Shown here one piece after another: positions 1 through 12,729 of a DNA stretch of 64,000 nucleotides. The DNA is taken from the NCBI RefSeq assembly GCF_008831285.2, contig NC_045149.1, positions 20,103,035 through 20,167,034 on the forward strand, read 5' to 3'. The translations under genes were made by a program, and so were the position numbers. Below the pieces are notes generated by a model. That model searched no databases and was not told where the DNA came from. It saw only the letters and a list, made by a program, of their open reading frames with translations. The stretch is from Nymphaea colorata (Eukaryota; Streptophyta; Magnoliopsida; Nymphaeales; Nymphaeaceae). Positions within the stretch are counted from its first letter, which is position 1. Each line of letters opens with the position of its first letter.

Positions 1-655
1 CTGCTTCAGGATATGGGTAGTCATACGATATACCTTTTAACTCAAGTGTCGCACATGCTACCATATGCAACTACAAAAATTAAACCAAGGATTCGGGTGA
101 GTGGTAGGGAATCCACTGCCTAAGTAAGAGGTCGAAGCCCCCATTGCTTCCTCTTATGTTGCAGTCTAGAGCTGCTTCAAGATATGGGTAGTCATACGAT
201 GTACCTTTTAACTCAAATGTCACACATGCTACCATTTGTAATACAGAGGAGTAACAACTACAAGAATTAAACTAAGGATTCAAGTGAATGGTAATGAATC
301 TACTGCCTAAGTAAGAGGTCGAAGCCCCTATTGCTTCCTCTTATGTTGCAGACTAGAGCTGTTTCAGGATATAGGTAGTCATACGATATACCTTTTAACT
401 CAAGTGTCACACATACTACCATATGCAATCAAGAGGAGTAGCAACTACAAAAATTAAACCAAGAATTCGGGTGAGTGGTAGGGAATCCACTGCCTATGTA
501 AGAGGTCGAAGGCCCCATTTCTTCCTCTTATGCCGCGGTCTAGAGCTGCTTCAGGATCTGAGTAGTCATACGACACACTTTTTAACTCAAGTGTTACACA
601 TGCCACCACTTGCAATTTAAAGAAGTAGCAACTACAAGAATTAAACTAAGAATGT
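1..655. repeat. ~187-bp tandem repeat array (4 units, truncated at window edge)
   Basis: Units begin at 1, 172, 359 and 546, each opening with a variant of ctgcttcaggatatgggtag followed by gtcatacgat. Periods are 171, 187 and 187 bp; the first unit lacks about 16 bp around 65. Each full unit carries an aactacaa-gaattaaac block, then taagaggtcgaagcccc, then ttgcttcctcttatg. The last unit loses similarity near 655. No coding potential is seen. The array runs off the left edge, so its true length is unknown. It could be a satellite-like array or internal repeats of a larger element. Confidence 0.9.
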
Positions 656-660
656 GTTAA

Positions 661-2301
661 GAGAGCACCACTCAGCCCAACCAACTATACTATGCCCTCT
701 GGAGGAGCTATAACTTGGTTTAGGAATTCTGTTGTCTAGAAAAAAATGCATAGAACCAATACTATAATTTTGTATTGTAAGTTTAAACTTGCTTTATTTT
801 TCTTAAAATGTAAACAAACATAAAATAAGCTAAGATTGCATTAGCATCATTCAGACTATTATGTTGCTTTTAGTAATATACAACTAATTCTTATAATGCA
901 TTCAATTATATACATATGTATATGCACATCTATATATAATTAGAAAAAGAAGAAGAAGTTAGGGTATTTGTTAGGAAAGGTAGAGAGATAGATGTATTTT
1001 ACTAAAGTACCCTCATTTAGTTAAACCTTTCATACTTCATAATCTGTTATACAAAAATGGTTCGATATATTTAAATATCTGATTTGAATTTAACCTGATA
1101 TTTTGGGATTCATGAGATCATTTAGATGCACCAAATACGCATTTGGATTGGATGCTGACTTGCTGGACTCAAATGTTGTTTAAGTTCAGACTTTAGCTGA
1201 AATCTATTCATAGTCAAATCAAAATACGATCTATGTCCTACTCTTACACATAAATAACATTATTTTTAGCCAGTTTCAGTCGGATCCAGTACTACATCGT
1301 GCATTTGCTATGACATTTCGATTCAACTTCATCTTGTAAGAAATTGTTTAATTGTGGAACATTGTTTGGATTAGGGGTTTATGATTTAGATTTTGTAATG
1401 TTCAATTGTGGAACAATTGTGGAACATCTTGTAAGAACAAAATGTAATGTTCTTAGAACATGTTTTCTAGAAATATATGTTCCAAAAGTGCATTGTTAAC
1501 TCGCAAACCTCATGTATGGGTGCCAATTATGGTTCGGATCTACCCATTTGCAGATTCGGCTCTGGATCAATCTACCCAGAACTACCAAATCCGAATCGTT
1601 TATTTTCTCACCATTATATTAAGTTGATTAGAGAAAAGATTTCGCATCTTAAGATTCTTAGCCCGGGTATGCTTTTCATACGGAATCATAAAGCGACAAT
1701 TTTATTGCAACTGAAATGCAAGAAAATTAATTCATGAATCAAATTTTACCATTTCTACAACTGTTTCCTTATTTTCCGGTTTGTTTCTCTCTTCCTCCCC
1801 GAGAATTTGCCTTTACTCATCTTATTGTCAAATTGGCTATTTTTCTTTTTTTGCACAATAAATTGATGGCAATTCATTCTCATCTAAGTTCCATTCGAGA
1901 GAGTGTGGAAACCCGGCAGGTTAGCTTCTCTGTTCAATCTCCAATTTCGGGTTTTCCTCATATTCAGTCTTTAATTACTTGTTTAATTGTTGATTGTTTA
2001 TTCTTCTGTTTACGTCATGAATGCATTTACGTACTGTGGTGAGTTTGAGCTTTGTTTGTCATCATAAAGACTTTCAAACCCAAGTCGCTGAAATACCAAA
2101 ACCAGAGATTCATCTGTTTGTGCATTTTGACGACTTGGTTGTAATCGAAATATGAAAATTTCTTTTCCACGGCTATTTTCTCCGATCTTGTCTTACTGAT
2201 CCCCGTTTGTGGTAAATCTTGCCTGGATGGTAAGACAGAAGGCAGAAAAATTCAGAAATTTGATTGTGACTCAAAAAATTGACAGTTCTAGGGACAAAAC
2301 C
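661..2301. other. Intergenic and probable 5' leader of the RING gene
   Basis: AT-rich DNA without a convincing gene. Around 1330-1440 short local duplications occur (aattgtggaacat three times, catcttgtaagaa twice). From about 1735 the sequence becomes CT-rich and leader-like. A candidate 5'UTR splice donor sits near 1919 (ccggcag|gttagc), so part of 1920-2230 may be a 5'UTR intron of the gene that follows. Open frames here show no recognisable family. Confidence 0.5.
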
Positions 2302-4822
2302 ATGGTAAACCCAAGAAAGATGAGGTCTCATTCAACTCCAGTGGACCGCGGCGACGGCGACTTTCCCAAGCAACCATCCTCTCGTCCGGCGGAGTTTTCC
2401 GACGTTGGTAGTCACTGCAACAATCCGTCGACATTTCATGAGTCGGACGGAAGCGAGTGGGGACTCTGCAACGAGCAACAATTGGAGGGAATGCTCCTGA
2501 GGAACTTGGACTTCCTTTACAATGAAGCCATCCGTCGGATCGTGTTGTCAGGGTTCGATGAAGAAATCGTGATGAAGGCTGTGTTGAGGAATGGGCATTG
2601 TTATGGGAACGGTGACTTACTATCGAACATCATTCACAATTCATTGGCATGCCTCAATGGAAATCGTAAGGATTTCGACGAGTCTGGCACAGTTTTTCGA
2701 GATCTGAAGCAACTTGAGCAATACTCCTTGGCCGGAATAATCTGCTTGCTTCAACAAGTTAGGCCCCAACTGACCAGAGGAGATGCAATGTGGTGCCTCC
2801 TCATGAGTGATTTGCATGTTGGTAGGGCGAGTTCTTTTGATTTCTCTATTCCTTCATCTGAAAAAAGTGGAGAAACCGGTGATTGTGATTTAGGAGCAAG
2901 GAATTGGGCTGAATCACCGGTAGGCATCTCAGTTCCAACGCCCATTCGTCCTTCTCCGTCAAACTTGTTGTCTGCAACTGAAGTTCCCCAGTTTTGTGAT
3001 ACATATAGTAGATTAGGACTTGGAAGTGAGGATTCGGCTGTCAATGGATTTTTGAACAATGCAACTGCAAACGGCTTAAATTTTGGCGTTGGTCAATCTT
3101 CGAACAGCTTCAACATGTCGAATTCTACGAGAACAATGAAAGGAAATGCAGCTTCTTTGTTCTCTTCTTCCTTTTCAGAAGTGCCCAGAGCAAGGGAAAA
3201 ATACACTCCTCTGAGTTGTTCAGTGGGTTGCTCTCACCATTCACTCACATTATGCAGGCAACACAGGTGTAGAACTGGAGTATGGGGACTGCCACAGTGC
3301 TCTAATTTAATGAAACACTACCCTAGTCTCGTCTATGAGAATGCTTACACAACTCACATGATGAATGCTGGTGCAGGCACTACATTGCCTTCTGAAAGTG
3401 AATCTGAATCTCGAATTTCACATCAATATTGTGGAAAACAAAGGGTTACTGGTAATGCTGATGTAAGTTCCATAGTGGGTAACCTGGAAAATTTACAACT
3501 AGATGAAAAACATGATGCGGTGGTCGAACAGAGGGATGAAATGGTCTCAAAATTGACACAACAAATTGAGGTGTTGGAGAAGCAGTTGCAGGAGAGAATT
3601 GAGTGGGCTCAGCAAAAAGCACTGCAAGCTGCTAAAAAGCTCAGCAATGATCTGAATGAGCTTAAAACCTTGAGAATGGAAAGAGATGATACTTTACGTG
3701 AAAAGAATAAGCAGCCGACGGAGAGCGCCGCCATGAGCGATCTCTTTAAGTTGGAAGATGCCCTGAAGAAGAAGATGACTGAAGTGGACCATGCCAATGC
3801 GGTAGTGAAACATCTTGAAACAGAGAATGCAGAAATCAGGGCCGAGATGGTTGCCGCAAAACTAAGTGCAAATGAGTCAGTTAGAAAAGGTTTGGTAGTT
3901 GGGAAACGAGAGAAAAAGTGCCAAAAGAAAATTCTAGCATGGGAAAAGCAGAATGACAAGTTGCAGGAGCAGGTGATTGAGGAAAAGCAGAAGAACAATC
4001 AATTGCAACAACAGTTGCACCTCATTAAAGAGACACACAAAGAAACTGAGGTCAGTATGAGTTAACACTTTACAATCGAATCCTTGTTTTTCCTCCCTCT
4101 TTACAATGTTTTGATAATGATTATAACTTGGGTAATTTATGATATCCCTATGACATTCACTAGTTCACAGGGATGTTTTCATGGGTCATAAATTTCTTCT
4201 TTTAGCTTAATATTTTATTAAGAATTGCGCTTATAGTACTTGCCGATACTTTTTGGAGAAAATTCAAGTTTTCTTATGCCACTGCTTTTAACAGCTGAAA
4301 TGGAAGCATGCAATGAGGGCAAAGGAGCTAGCCAACTCACAAGTAGAGAAGGAAAGGAGAGCCAAGGAAGCAGCTGAAGCTAACAGTGCAAGACGGCAGG
4401 AGGCCTTATGCCGCAAGATTGAAATAGATTTTCAACGATACAAAGATGATGTGCAGAGGCTTGAAGACGACCTTTCACGCTTGAGAACATCATCAAGATC
4501 CTCTGATCAGCTAAAAAGCTCATCAAACTTGCCGTACTCCACACACGACGCAGACGTGACAAAGACATCGAGAGGATCAGTTGCTAAGGCCACTGTTGAA
4601 TATTTGAAAAATTTTCAGGAATCATCTCTTAAAGAGATCAAGTGTGACAGGGAATGCTTGATCTGCATGAAGGAAGAGGTGTCAGTAGTCGTTCTGCCTT
4701 GCGCTCATCAGGTTCTTTGTGTTGGTTGCAACGAGGCCCATGAAAAGCTGTCCGAGAAGAACTGCCCTTGTTGCAATACCGAGATAAAACAAAGGATTCG
4801 TGTCTTTGGTGTCATCTCTTAG
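2302..4822 (+). CDS. MIP1: RING-type E3 ubiquitin ligase, MIP1/RF298 family
   Basis: Two coding exons, join(2302..4050, 4295..4822), phase 0 (GAG|gtcagt ... acag|CTG), about 758 residues. An N-terminal block near residues 60-130 (LEGMLLRNLDFLYNEAI and the region after it) matches the conserved UBA-like region of plant MIP1/RF4/RF298 proteins. A long charged coiled coil spans roughly 400-660. A C-terminal RING has Cys704, Cys707, Cys719, His721, Cys725, Cys728, Cys740 and Cys743, and the chain ends QRIRVFGVIS, typical of the family. The inferred role is E2-dependent ubiquitin transfer; MIP1 was named for MND1 interaction, and the substrate is unknown. The ATG at 2302 (accATGg) is preferred. 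An in-frame ATG at 2227 would add 25 residues but overlaps a perfect splice donor. It is transcribed toward the ALMT gene. Confidence 0.93.
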
Positions 4823-7500
4823 AGGAGGTGGTATGTCGCCTAATTTAAAGAGCAAAGCAGATACTTCTCTATAATTTTCACAGTATGATGCCGAACTGAA
4901 TATAGATATTCTGGGGTTTCCTTTCACCTTTTATTCAGAGAGACTGATGGGATCAATACTCGCGGCCGACCATTTAGAAGAATTGTTGGTGCTCATGCCA
5001 GCAAAAGCACAACCCCTGTTCAGCTATTAACTACCAATTTTAAGTGATTCAGTATACTTTCGACGATTTACTATCATGTTATAACGACGGCCCACCGCGG
5101 AGCGGAAGAGGATGCCCGACCTTCAACTTCATTGCTTAATCTTGAGCATTTGCAGGCTCGTCAAATAAAGACTTACCCACCAAATGAATGATCCTGACTG
5201 TCGACTTGAATGTTTAACCATCGATTATTCTCTCTCTCCATGCAGCGTGTTCGTGTGAATGAGAGAGAGAGAGAAAATATTGTAACTCTCACGATTGTTT
5301 GTGACACGGAGGAGAAGAGGCTGACACGAGAAGTATTGATCCGCGGTAGACGAAAATCTATTAACTAGAATGATTCGAACCCAGGGTACTAACCCTAAAA
5401 AAAAAAAGTGTTCGCATTAAAGACTGAATTGGATCATATATAGCTGAAATTTTATAGGGAATCTAAAACCAATAACAAAACACTCAACAATGTATGCATG
5501 CCATAGTTTCTTTCAAACAAATAACAAGCGAGTCCCGATTAATTGAAGAAATTTTTGCTGAAACACCATATATCATGTCATAAAAAATGTGTTATTAAAA
5601 AAAAAACGCAAAAAAATGCAAGAAAATTAAATACCGTTTACAACCTAAAAAACACGTTTTCGTTTTTTTCATGCTAAACAGTTTTTTTTTAAATTTTTTA
5701 TTTTTTACAAATTTAATATATCTTTTGATTTGTGTTATTATTTTCTCACTCTTTTTTCCCCTATTTTAGTTTTTTTTTAATTTATCATATTTTTCAAGCT
5801 AAAAACCTCACCAAAACGTTATTTGTGAGTATGCTATGTATCAAAAAACCGTGTTACTTGTGTGAATGTCAGTCAAAATTGTCTTCGACCGGTAGTGGTT
5901 GTTTCTTTACGACAAAAAAAGAACAGTGCTCCTCCTCAATGAAGATCACCCACTTTGCTTGCTTGATCGTAGCTTCCACACTCTCGAGCAATTAATTGTG
6001 ATCTCTGTGCTAATTCGAAACAACAACAACAACGGCATGAAGACGGTATCAATAAACAGAAGTCCTCCAAACATAATTGGCACTGTTTTGAGGCGTCAGA
6101 GAACATAGTGGATCCTTCAAATGATGATCTCATTTCAGTTTGGCATCTTTCATGGTTTTGTATAACGAATGTAAATAATGAAATCCGTGTTAACTTTAAA
6201 TGCGTGTTAGCTTTCGTTCCAGTTACACGGGTTACATATTTGTTAAAGTTAACACGGATTTCATTATTTGAATTCGGAAGTTACACGGGTTCAAAACCGT
6301 GAAAGATGTTGCAGTCTTACGAGAACTCTAGTCTACATGTGTCACAACAGGCATGCGTGTCATCAAGCCCGGTCATGTTCCCTCTAGAACCTGCTGTAGC
6401 CAGCCGGCTGCTAATCTTCTGCCTGTTCCTGCTCTCTCTCTGTGTGTGTGTGGGGGGGGCCATGATTCCTTCTAATGCAGGGCTATGTAGCAGAAAACGG
6501 GAATCAAAAGTTCAAGCCCCATTATCTCTTGTTGTTGGTCTCTGATTCTGTCGAAGAAACAAGCAGGTGGCAGCAATTAGCTTTCTCAATTTGAGAAAGA
6601 GTTGCAGCGGGTAAGTAAACATTCTTTTTCAATTAACAACAAGGCACGATTTCTTTTGATTCAGATTTGTAAACATTCTTTTTCAATTAACAACAGCGTA
6701 AGATTTCTAACTTAGTTGATGGAAGTAAGAGGGTTTCCCCACGTTAGTCTCTTTGCATACAAGCCCTTTAGAGCACAAGCTGGAGCGACAAAAGTATCCC
6801 TGCAACTGCCAGTCACCATAACTCTATTTTACTTCTAAACTTACGACGCTCCTAATTTTGAGTTTTGCACTAGCGAGGAGGCCAGTGACCGAAGTCCGAA
6901 TTCTCATTCCAGTTCCTCCCTTTCTTCCGTTCTGCCTTCGCCTTCGCCTTCGCTTAGAGCTGCTTATAATCACTGATTCGATACAGATGTTCACAGAAAT
7001 GGCCGCTTGTGGAGAAAGCTGGTGAACAAAATACACCATCCACCAAAAAGAGAACAAAAAAATTACTATGGCTGTCAAGCGTTGACGGTGACAGCCACAA
7101 ATCCCTTAAAATGTGCCATGAGGAATTAGGAACCCTGATCTTCATTTTTTGGATGGTCATGCGTCGATTGGTCATTATATATGTATAGATTTTCCTGTTA
7201 TAAGACGGATTCCAAACATGATGTGTTTTGAGTGTCTTGATGATCTGCGACAACAAGCCATCAATGGTGTTTGTTTGTGCAGGGGCCATTAATTCATATT
7301 CATGTGATGCATTATTGTTCTAATCTTCAATACCAAGTTATTTTACTCCGAAAGGGAAGATACGATCACATAGAACAAAAATATTAAGACGATTTCGTGA
7401 AGACTAGACATGCATGTACACGTGTTCTTGGTGCATGAAACAGTGAAATAATCGGTTTGGTTTTGATTAAGTAGGCAAGTTACATACTACATCTGGAAGA
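4823..7500. other. Intergenic region between RING and ALMT genes
   Basis: Contains the 3' flank of the RING gene, a short (GA)n run near 5261, an extended A/T-rich stretch (5395-5770), a fold-back element described separately at 6144-6308, and the duplicated phrase aacattctttttcaattaacaac at about 6619 and 6671. Several open frames of 60-110 codons exist on both strands, but none shows a family signature or splice partners. I see no gene here. Confidence 0.6.
6144..6308. mobile_element. Fold-back / MITE-like element
   Basis: Two nested inverted repeats define a ~165-bp palindromic element. The outer arms are 6144-6159 and 6293-6308 (catctttcatggtttt against its complement, 15 of 16 matching). 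The inner arms 6174-6198 and 6244-6268 are perfect 25-nt complements. A further phrase, agttacacgggtt, is repeated inside the loop and between the right arms. There is no open frame of note and no clear target-site duplication. A non-autonomous DNA transposon is likeliest; a small-RNA-producing hairpin is an alternative. Confidence 0.75.
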
Positions 7501-7512
7501 GCTTTTCGCTCC

Positions 7513-7519
7513 TTATATA
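7513..7519 (+). promoter_or_regulatory. Probable TATA box of the ALMT gene
   Basis: ttatata within ccttatatagagg lies about 90 bp before the ATG at 7609, leaving a plausible purine-rich leader of about 60 nt. Assigned from sequence and position only. Confidence 0.6.
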
Positions 7520-7608
7520 GAGGAAAGGAGCAAGGGAAGAAAGGTTTCTCGAGGGAAAGCTTGCGTGCCAAGTTAAGAAGACGCCCGAGAGGTTTTCAGT
7601 TGGAGGAC

Positions 7609-10600
7609 ATGCAGGCCGGAGAAATGCTTTTCAGGTGGGGAGCAGCAGTGGCCATGACATTGCAGAGGTCGAGCCAGGGACTGAAGAAATGGGGAGCTGC
7701 TACAGGGGAAATGGTTTGGCTAGTTGGCAAAGAAGATCCAAGAAGGGCGATTCACTCACTGAAAGTTGGTCTGGCACTAACACTCGTCTCTTTCTTGTAT
7801 CTTTTGGAGCCTCTGTTCAAGGGGGTTGGCGACAATGCCATCTGGGCGGCCATTACTGTGGTCGTGGTGCTGGAATTTACTGCAGGTGAGCTTTCATTGC
7901 GCTCGCTTCAAGGTGATGCTTCTGTCATAGCCAGGTTGCCTTCTTATCTTATCTTACCCAACTCCATAGTCAGGTTGCAGGCTTTATGAAGGAATGGTGA
8001 AATTTCGTATCAATAAGTGCCTGTTGGTTCATGAAATGCAGGTGCCACATTATCCAAGGGACTGAACAGAGGATTGGGAACATTGTTAGCTGGATCGCTG
8101 GCCTTCTTTGTGGAATTGATGGCTGGGAAAGCAGGAAAAGTTGGTCATGCAATCTTCATTGGAATCTCTGTCTTCCTTGTAGGTAAAAACAGAACTAGGC
8201 ACTTAGCAATCTAATTCTAACCCGTAAATACTTCATGTGCCAAGCAGCTCTTACTTAAAATGTTTAATTTGATTCATTCCTCTCTTTTTCTTATGCTTAT
8301 GGATTCGATATAATTTTGGTATGCAGGAGCTGCTTCTACTTATCTCAGATTCTTCCCATGGATAAAGAAGAACTATGACTATGGTGTAGTCATCTTCCTC
8401 TTGACATTCAATCTCATCACCATATCCAGCTATCGTATCCACGACGTTCTGTTTATAGCACAAAAGCGTGTCTGTGCTATGGCAATAGGCTGCGGCCTTT
8501 GCCTCTTGATGAGTCTGCTAGTTTTCCCAATATGGGCTGGCCAAGATCTCCATGATACCACTGTCTCCAAATTTCAAGCTCTTGCAAAATCAATCCAAGG
8601 TATTGCTCCAATATTTCCTGCGATTCCGTTTTCACCTTCTCTCTCTCTCTCTCTCTCTCTATGTCTCTCCTTTTCTCTAAATAGGCAGGTCCCGTAGGCA
8701 TGCAGTCACACGAGTGTGTGCCAATAGATACACAGGAGAATGGAATTCTTCACCTCTCAACTCCAAGGTCTTGCATCACTTGCTTTCAAGGACAAGAAGC
8801 ACAACACGACGACCATGCATGCTTTGGTGTTTGATACGTCCTAACAACTTGGTAGTTTCTCACTGTTAGAGGAAGAATATCCATGATTAGCATCATCTAT
8901 TTCATTTGGTTTTATTAGAGATGGTGGCATGATTCATTGGATATCATACAAAACGATCGTCTGTGTATGTCGTATACATACAAGAAAGAACACTCTACAT
9001 AGGCAAGAGCTAATAATTAATATTTATGAAGACGAGGACGAATCTGACTACCAAGTCTTCTGTGGATAAATACCACCACAGCAAAGCTTCAGGCAACGCC
9101 GCAACAGAGTGGGAGGGTTGAGATATTAGAGATGATGTGTATAATAGGAGATGCGCCACAAACATATATATACATGCATGGAACATATACGCGAAATATA
9201 TAAACTCCAAATTGTAGGACTAAACAAAGAAACTTTCGATGAAAGTACAATGTCACATTACATTGTTCAAATTCGTTGTTTCAACAATGACAATATGGTT
9301 GATTATCATTTCGGTGAATTAGTGACAATCTTGTGTTGAATTTGCAGCATGTGTGCATGAATATTTTCAAGACCCTGATAACAAAGTGGTAGGCGCCGAG
9401 TCGTCAGAAGATCCCATCTACAATGGATACCGAGAAGTTCTGGACTCTAAATCTACTGACGAGTCACTGGTAACCTTTTCTCTTATTCCTTCCATTTTAC
9501 AGCTATTTCTTTGTTTACTCTAATTTCTTGATCCGGACATAGGCATGAAAATAGCAAATCACTGTTTTAAAATAACGTACATTCTCACATGATTAGTTTA
9601 ATTGCTAATATTTCCTCTTGCCGAAACACAACTGCTATAATTAAGTCATCTATCTAGCTAGTAGCTAGTCTCCCACGCACATAGCTCCTGATATATATCC
9701 TAGTTTATCCTCGCCTTTGCTCAGATGAAGGCTTTTCTTAGTTAAAAAATACAAAACTTGTTTCTTCGGGAGGTGTATGGTAGGTATTCAAGAAATGTGA
9801 AAGATTCTATAACTCAGAGACAAAACGACAATCATAGCCAAAGGAGATGAAGGTGGTTCACTTTCAAAAGAAACCTATTACATCGAAGAATAACCACCTT
9901 AGGTAACTTGTATTTTTCTTATGATCTTATGGCAACAGCTGACAAATATATAGATAGAACCACGAATATATATGGCACCCAAAATCATGGATTACAGATA
10001 TCCTAAGACCCCTCCGAAGATTCTTCCTTGCCACTTTCATGCCTATCAGCATCTGGATTGCACGTATAACTCCTTGATTCACCTTATTTGAATCCGGTTC
10101 GTATGAGAATTGTAAATCTTCTTCTTCGTGATGTTCATGTCTATCGCTATTATTAGCTAGTTGGACAGGAACATAGTCTCTTTTATTGAAAAAAAGAACT
10201 TATATTAGAGAAAGAGTTTACGTGATTAACGTTGGATAAGATAAATTTCCAAAAGCCTAGCCTTCTACAGTGGGTATGATAGGGCCGCTGCTTTTGAAGA
10301 CCTAACGTATACGATAAATTTCCAAAAGTCTGCAATTGGGTAACAATGAGGCGACTCCTCTTGGAAACAAATAGCGACATTACTTTCCGCTCATCCCATG
10401 AAAGTTCTTACAATTCCTTATAACTCTTAACATTTGTTCCTTCATGATTTCGCACCTTCATAAGTAAAATAGACATAAATGTAGGTGACAAATTAAGTTG
10501 GTAAAGGATGGACTGCATCTTCAAAGATGGATAGAATCTCCACAAATTTCTTGAGAATTTTGGAATAAGTTTCATTGTCAACTGTACGCTTCATTATCAC

Positions 10601-11729
10601 AAGGTGTGGTACTTTGACCAAGTTGCGTGAAACTTTAGGCAACCTAAACTATGGGAGGCATGACATTTTCTGCCATTGTCCGCTGATCTTTTTCCTTAGA
10701 ATTTAGTAAAAAATGAGCGGCAAACTCTCTGCTGAAACTTTCATAAAAGATTGGTGGCCCCTAAGTGGGCAGATCCTCTGTAAAGAATTTATCATCGTCT
10801 CTCATGTAGGCTCGGTTCGCAAGTTGGGAGCCAAGGCACTGCTACAGGTGTCCATGGCAGCAGTATGTGCAGCTTGGAGCTGCCCTCCGTTACCTCGCGT
10901 ACACTGCCGTCGCTTTGCATGGCTGCCTTGAGTCTGAAATCCAGGTACCCACTTCACCTCCTCCAACTCTGATCTCAACCTTCCACTGTAAAGTCAACCA
11001 CCGTAGTTTATAGTTCTTCGTGCATATAAACTCTCGATCTTTTACTGGCATAATTAATCTAAATCTTTGCATGAACTAAAACTTGATGGTGGTTTTCTTC
11101 CACTCCAGACGCCGTTGTTCCTCCGGGCACTCTTCAAGCCCCAATGCACCAAAGTTAGCGAGGAAATCTCCGAAGTCCTCGCTGACCTCGCCGACGGGAT
11201 AAAAAACCGCTGTCATCGGCCGTATAATGACCTCTCGGACCGCCTACACTCCGCGCTACAGAGCCTCAACTCCACCCTGAAGTCCCAGCCCAGGCTCTTC
11301 CTGAATGCCGAAGATGGAGGTGTTCCCCTGCGTTTGAGCCACCAGCGCTCGTCTCACTGCCAAGGTGCCGCCGCCGCCAATGTATCGCTTCCATTCCTGA
11401 AGATAGACGAATGGAGGGTCAAGAGGGTGAGGTCGTGGTCAAAGGACTCCGACCAGCGGAGGATGCTGCGGCCGACGCTGAGCAAGATCTTCATGACGAG
11501 CCTCGAGTTCTCAGAGGCGCTGCCCTTCGCCGCGTTTGCGTCACTGCTCGTGGAGGCGGTGGCGCGGCTCGAGCACGTGATGGAGGAGGTGGAGGAGCTT
11601 GGCAGGTCCGCCCATTTCCAGGAATTCGTCGCCAATGAGGAAACCAAGTCCAAGGTCGTCATCAATGGGGATGGTGGTCGCAGCCGAGGCAAGCTCAGTA
11701 GCCACGGAGTTGGCGACTCCGCCGAGTAA
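7609..11729 (+). CDS. ALMT: Aluminium-activated malate transporter family anion channel (ALMT12/QUAC1 clade)
   Basis: Six exons: 7609..7885, 8042..8182, 8327..8599, 9348..9469, 10810..10944, 11109..11729, all phases matching, 522 residues. The N-terminal half carries the hydrophobic transmembrane bundle with the family phrases VGKEDPRRAIHSLKVGLALT, EFTAGATLSKGLNRGLGT and YDYGVVIFLLTFNLI. The WEP signature is at residues 277-279 (ASWEPRH) and opens the cytosolic helical half. The exact VGKEDPRR start and the DSKSTDESL stretch resemble the ALMT12/13/14 clade, which conducts malate or sulfate at the plasma membrane and helps close stomata. Intron 4 is long (1,340 bp) with degenerate repeat DNA. 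The C-terminus is short and ends in a charged, Gly/Ser-rich tail. Guard-cell function is inferred from the clade only. Confidence 0.95.
8638..8660 (+). repeat. (CT)n microsatellite in ALMT intron 3
   Basis: About eleven CT repeats lie roughly 40 bp downstream of the exon 3 donor (caag|gtattg). Confidence 0.9.
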
Positions 11730-11808
11730 CGAGGCGGTTTCAGTTAGATGATCTAGGAAATGAACTCTAGTTTTCTGTTTATAAATTGTTTGTGTTGAGT
11801 TTTAGAGG

Positions 11809-12130
11809 GCGTTTGGATGGCAGCCTTCCCTAACTTAGTTTTGTAAAAACTCCTGTTTAATGAGTTTTAAAAATTCTATAATTTTGTCTTTTCGTTTGGT
11901 AACACATCTTTAATAATCTAAAGGAGATTTGGTTTTTCACTCTTTTTTACAAAATCAAGTTTTGTCAAAATTGAGTTTAAAATTAAGTTTTCTTCGAACC
12001 TGATTTTGATGGCATTCAAGCACTCTATGAACTTAGTTTTGAATGCAAAACCCAAAATCGGGTTTTGAAGTTTCACTTAAAACACTTTCTTATGGTTTCA
12101 TTTTATACCATATTTTTTTTGTAATGTTTA
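11809..12130. repeat. AT-rich MITE-like sequence related to the right end of the window
   Basis: Starts with gggcgtttggatggcagcc, an opening common at the ends of plant MITEs, and continues as A/T-rich DNA with ttttgtcaaaattgagttt. A related phrase (ttttgtcaaaactgagttt, followed by tttgactgc) recurs near 63808-63850, so the two are probably diverged copies of one element. No coding potential. Boundaries are approximate. Confidence 0.45.
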
Positions 12131-12246
12131 TTTGACTGCCTTAAGTAAACATACGTGGTAGGCTTAAGTGGACATAAGTGGTATGATCTTTCAACTTGAA
12201 TATCACATTTATAAACTTAAATTTTAAAATACCAACCAAAAATAGT

Positions 12247-12446
12247 TTGTCTTTGAATAGAAAACTGTGGTCGCACTTGCCAACTTAAATTAAATTCTAA
12301 AAATCCGAAACGTAGTTTGTCTTCTGTAAAACAAGTTTGAATGGAAAACTCCGGCGAAACGTGGTTTGTTTTTTGTGAAACAAGTTTGAATAGAAAACTC
12401 CGGTAGCGCTTGACAACTTAAATTCCGAAAATACGAAACGTAATTT
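12247..12446. repeat. Short degenerate tandem repeat
   Basis: The block cgaaacgt-gtttgt followed by gtttgaata/tgg-aaaactcc recurs at about 12306, 12354 and 12434, with a related partial copy at 12247. It lies upstream of the TLDc gene and has no coding sense. Confidence 0.7.
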
Positions 12447-12729
12447 GTCTCTTGTGACATATGGAACACTTGGCATCAAACCATTGGATACATAAGATAA
12501 GGGTTGCTTGTGCATCACAAACGCAGAACCAACCTACAATCGCCAAAAGGACTCGCAAAATAAAATTGTACAGCTCGCTGGGCGCCTGTTCTTCATAATC
12601 AGACTGAAAAACATCTGACATCTGCCATTCTTTTTTCCATTGGAAAGCTGCACTCGACAAAAGTGTCCATTGATCAACTACCATTTAGCTTCTGAAAACA
12701 CAAGGTTTGTGGTCGTTCCTTGTTTCTTG

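Noticed and set aside
1734-2042. 102-codon frame upstream of the RING gene
   Set aside because: Sits in the probable leader; hydrophobic, T-rich translation without family features.
5365-5395. tRNA-like gattcgaaccca motif
   Set aside because: Only a B-box-like word; no A box or cloverleaf arms could be folded around it.
6824-7289. Two overlapping minus-strand frames upstream of ALMT
   Set aside because: No domain or homologous phrase recognised; they overlap each other in different frames.
10225-10380. Degenerate duplication around gataaatttccaaaag in ALMT intron 4
   Set aside because: Similarity beyond the 16-bp phrase is weak; it cannot be assigned to an element.
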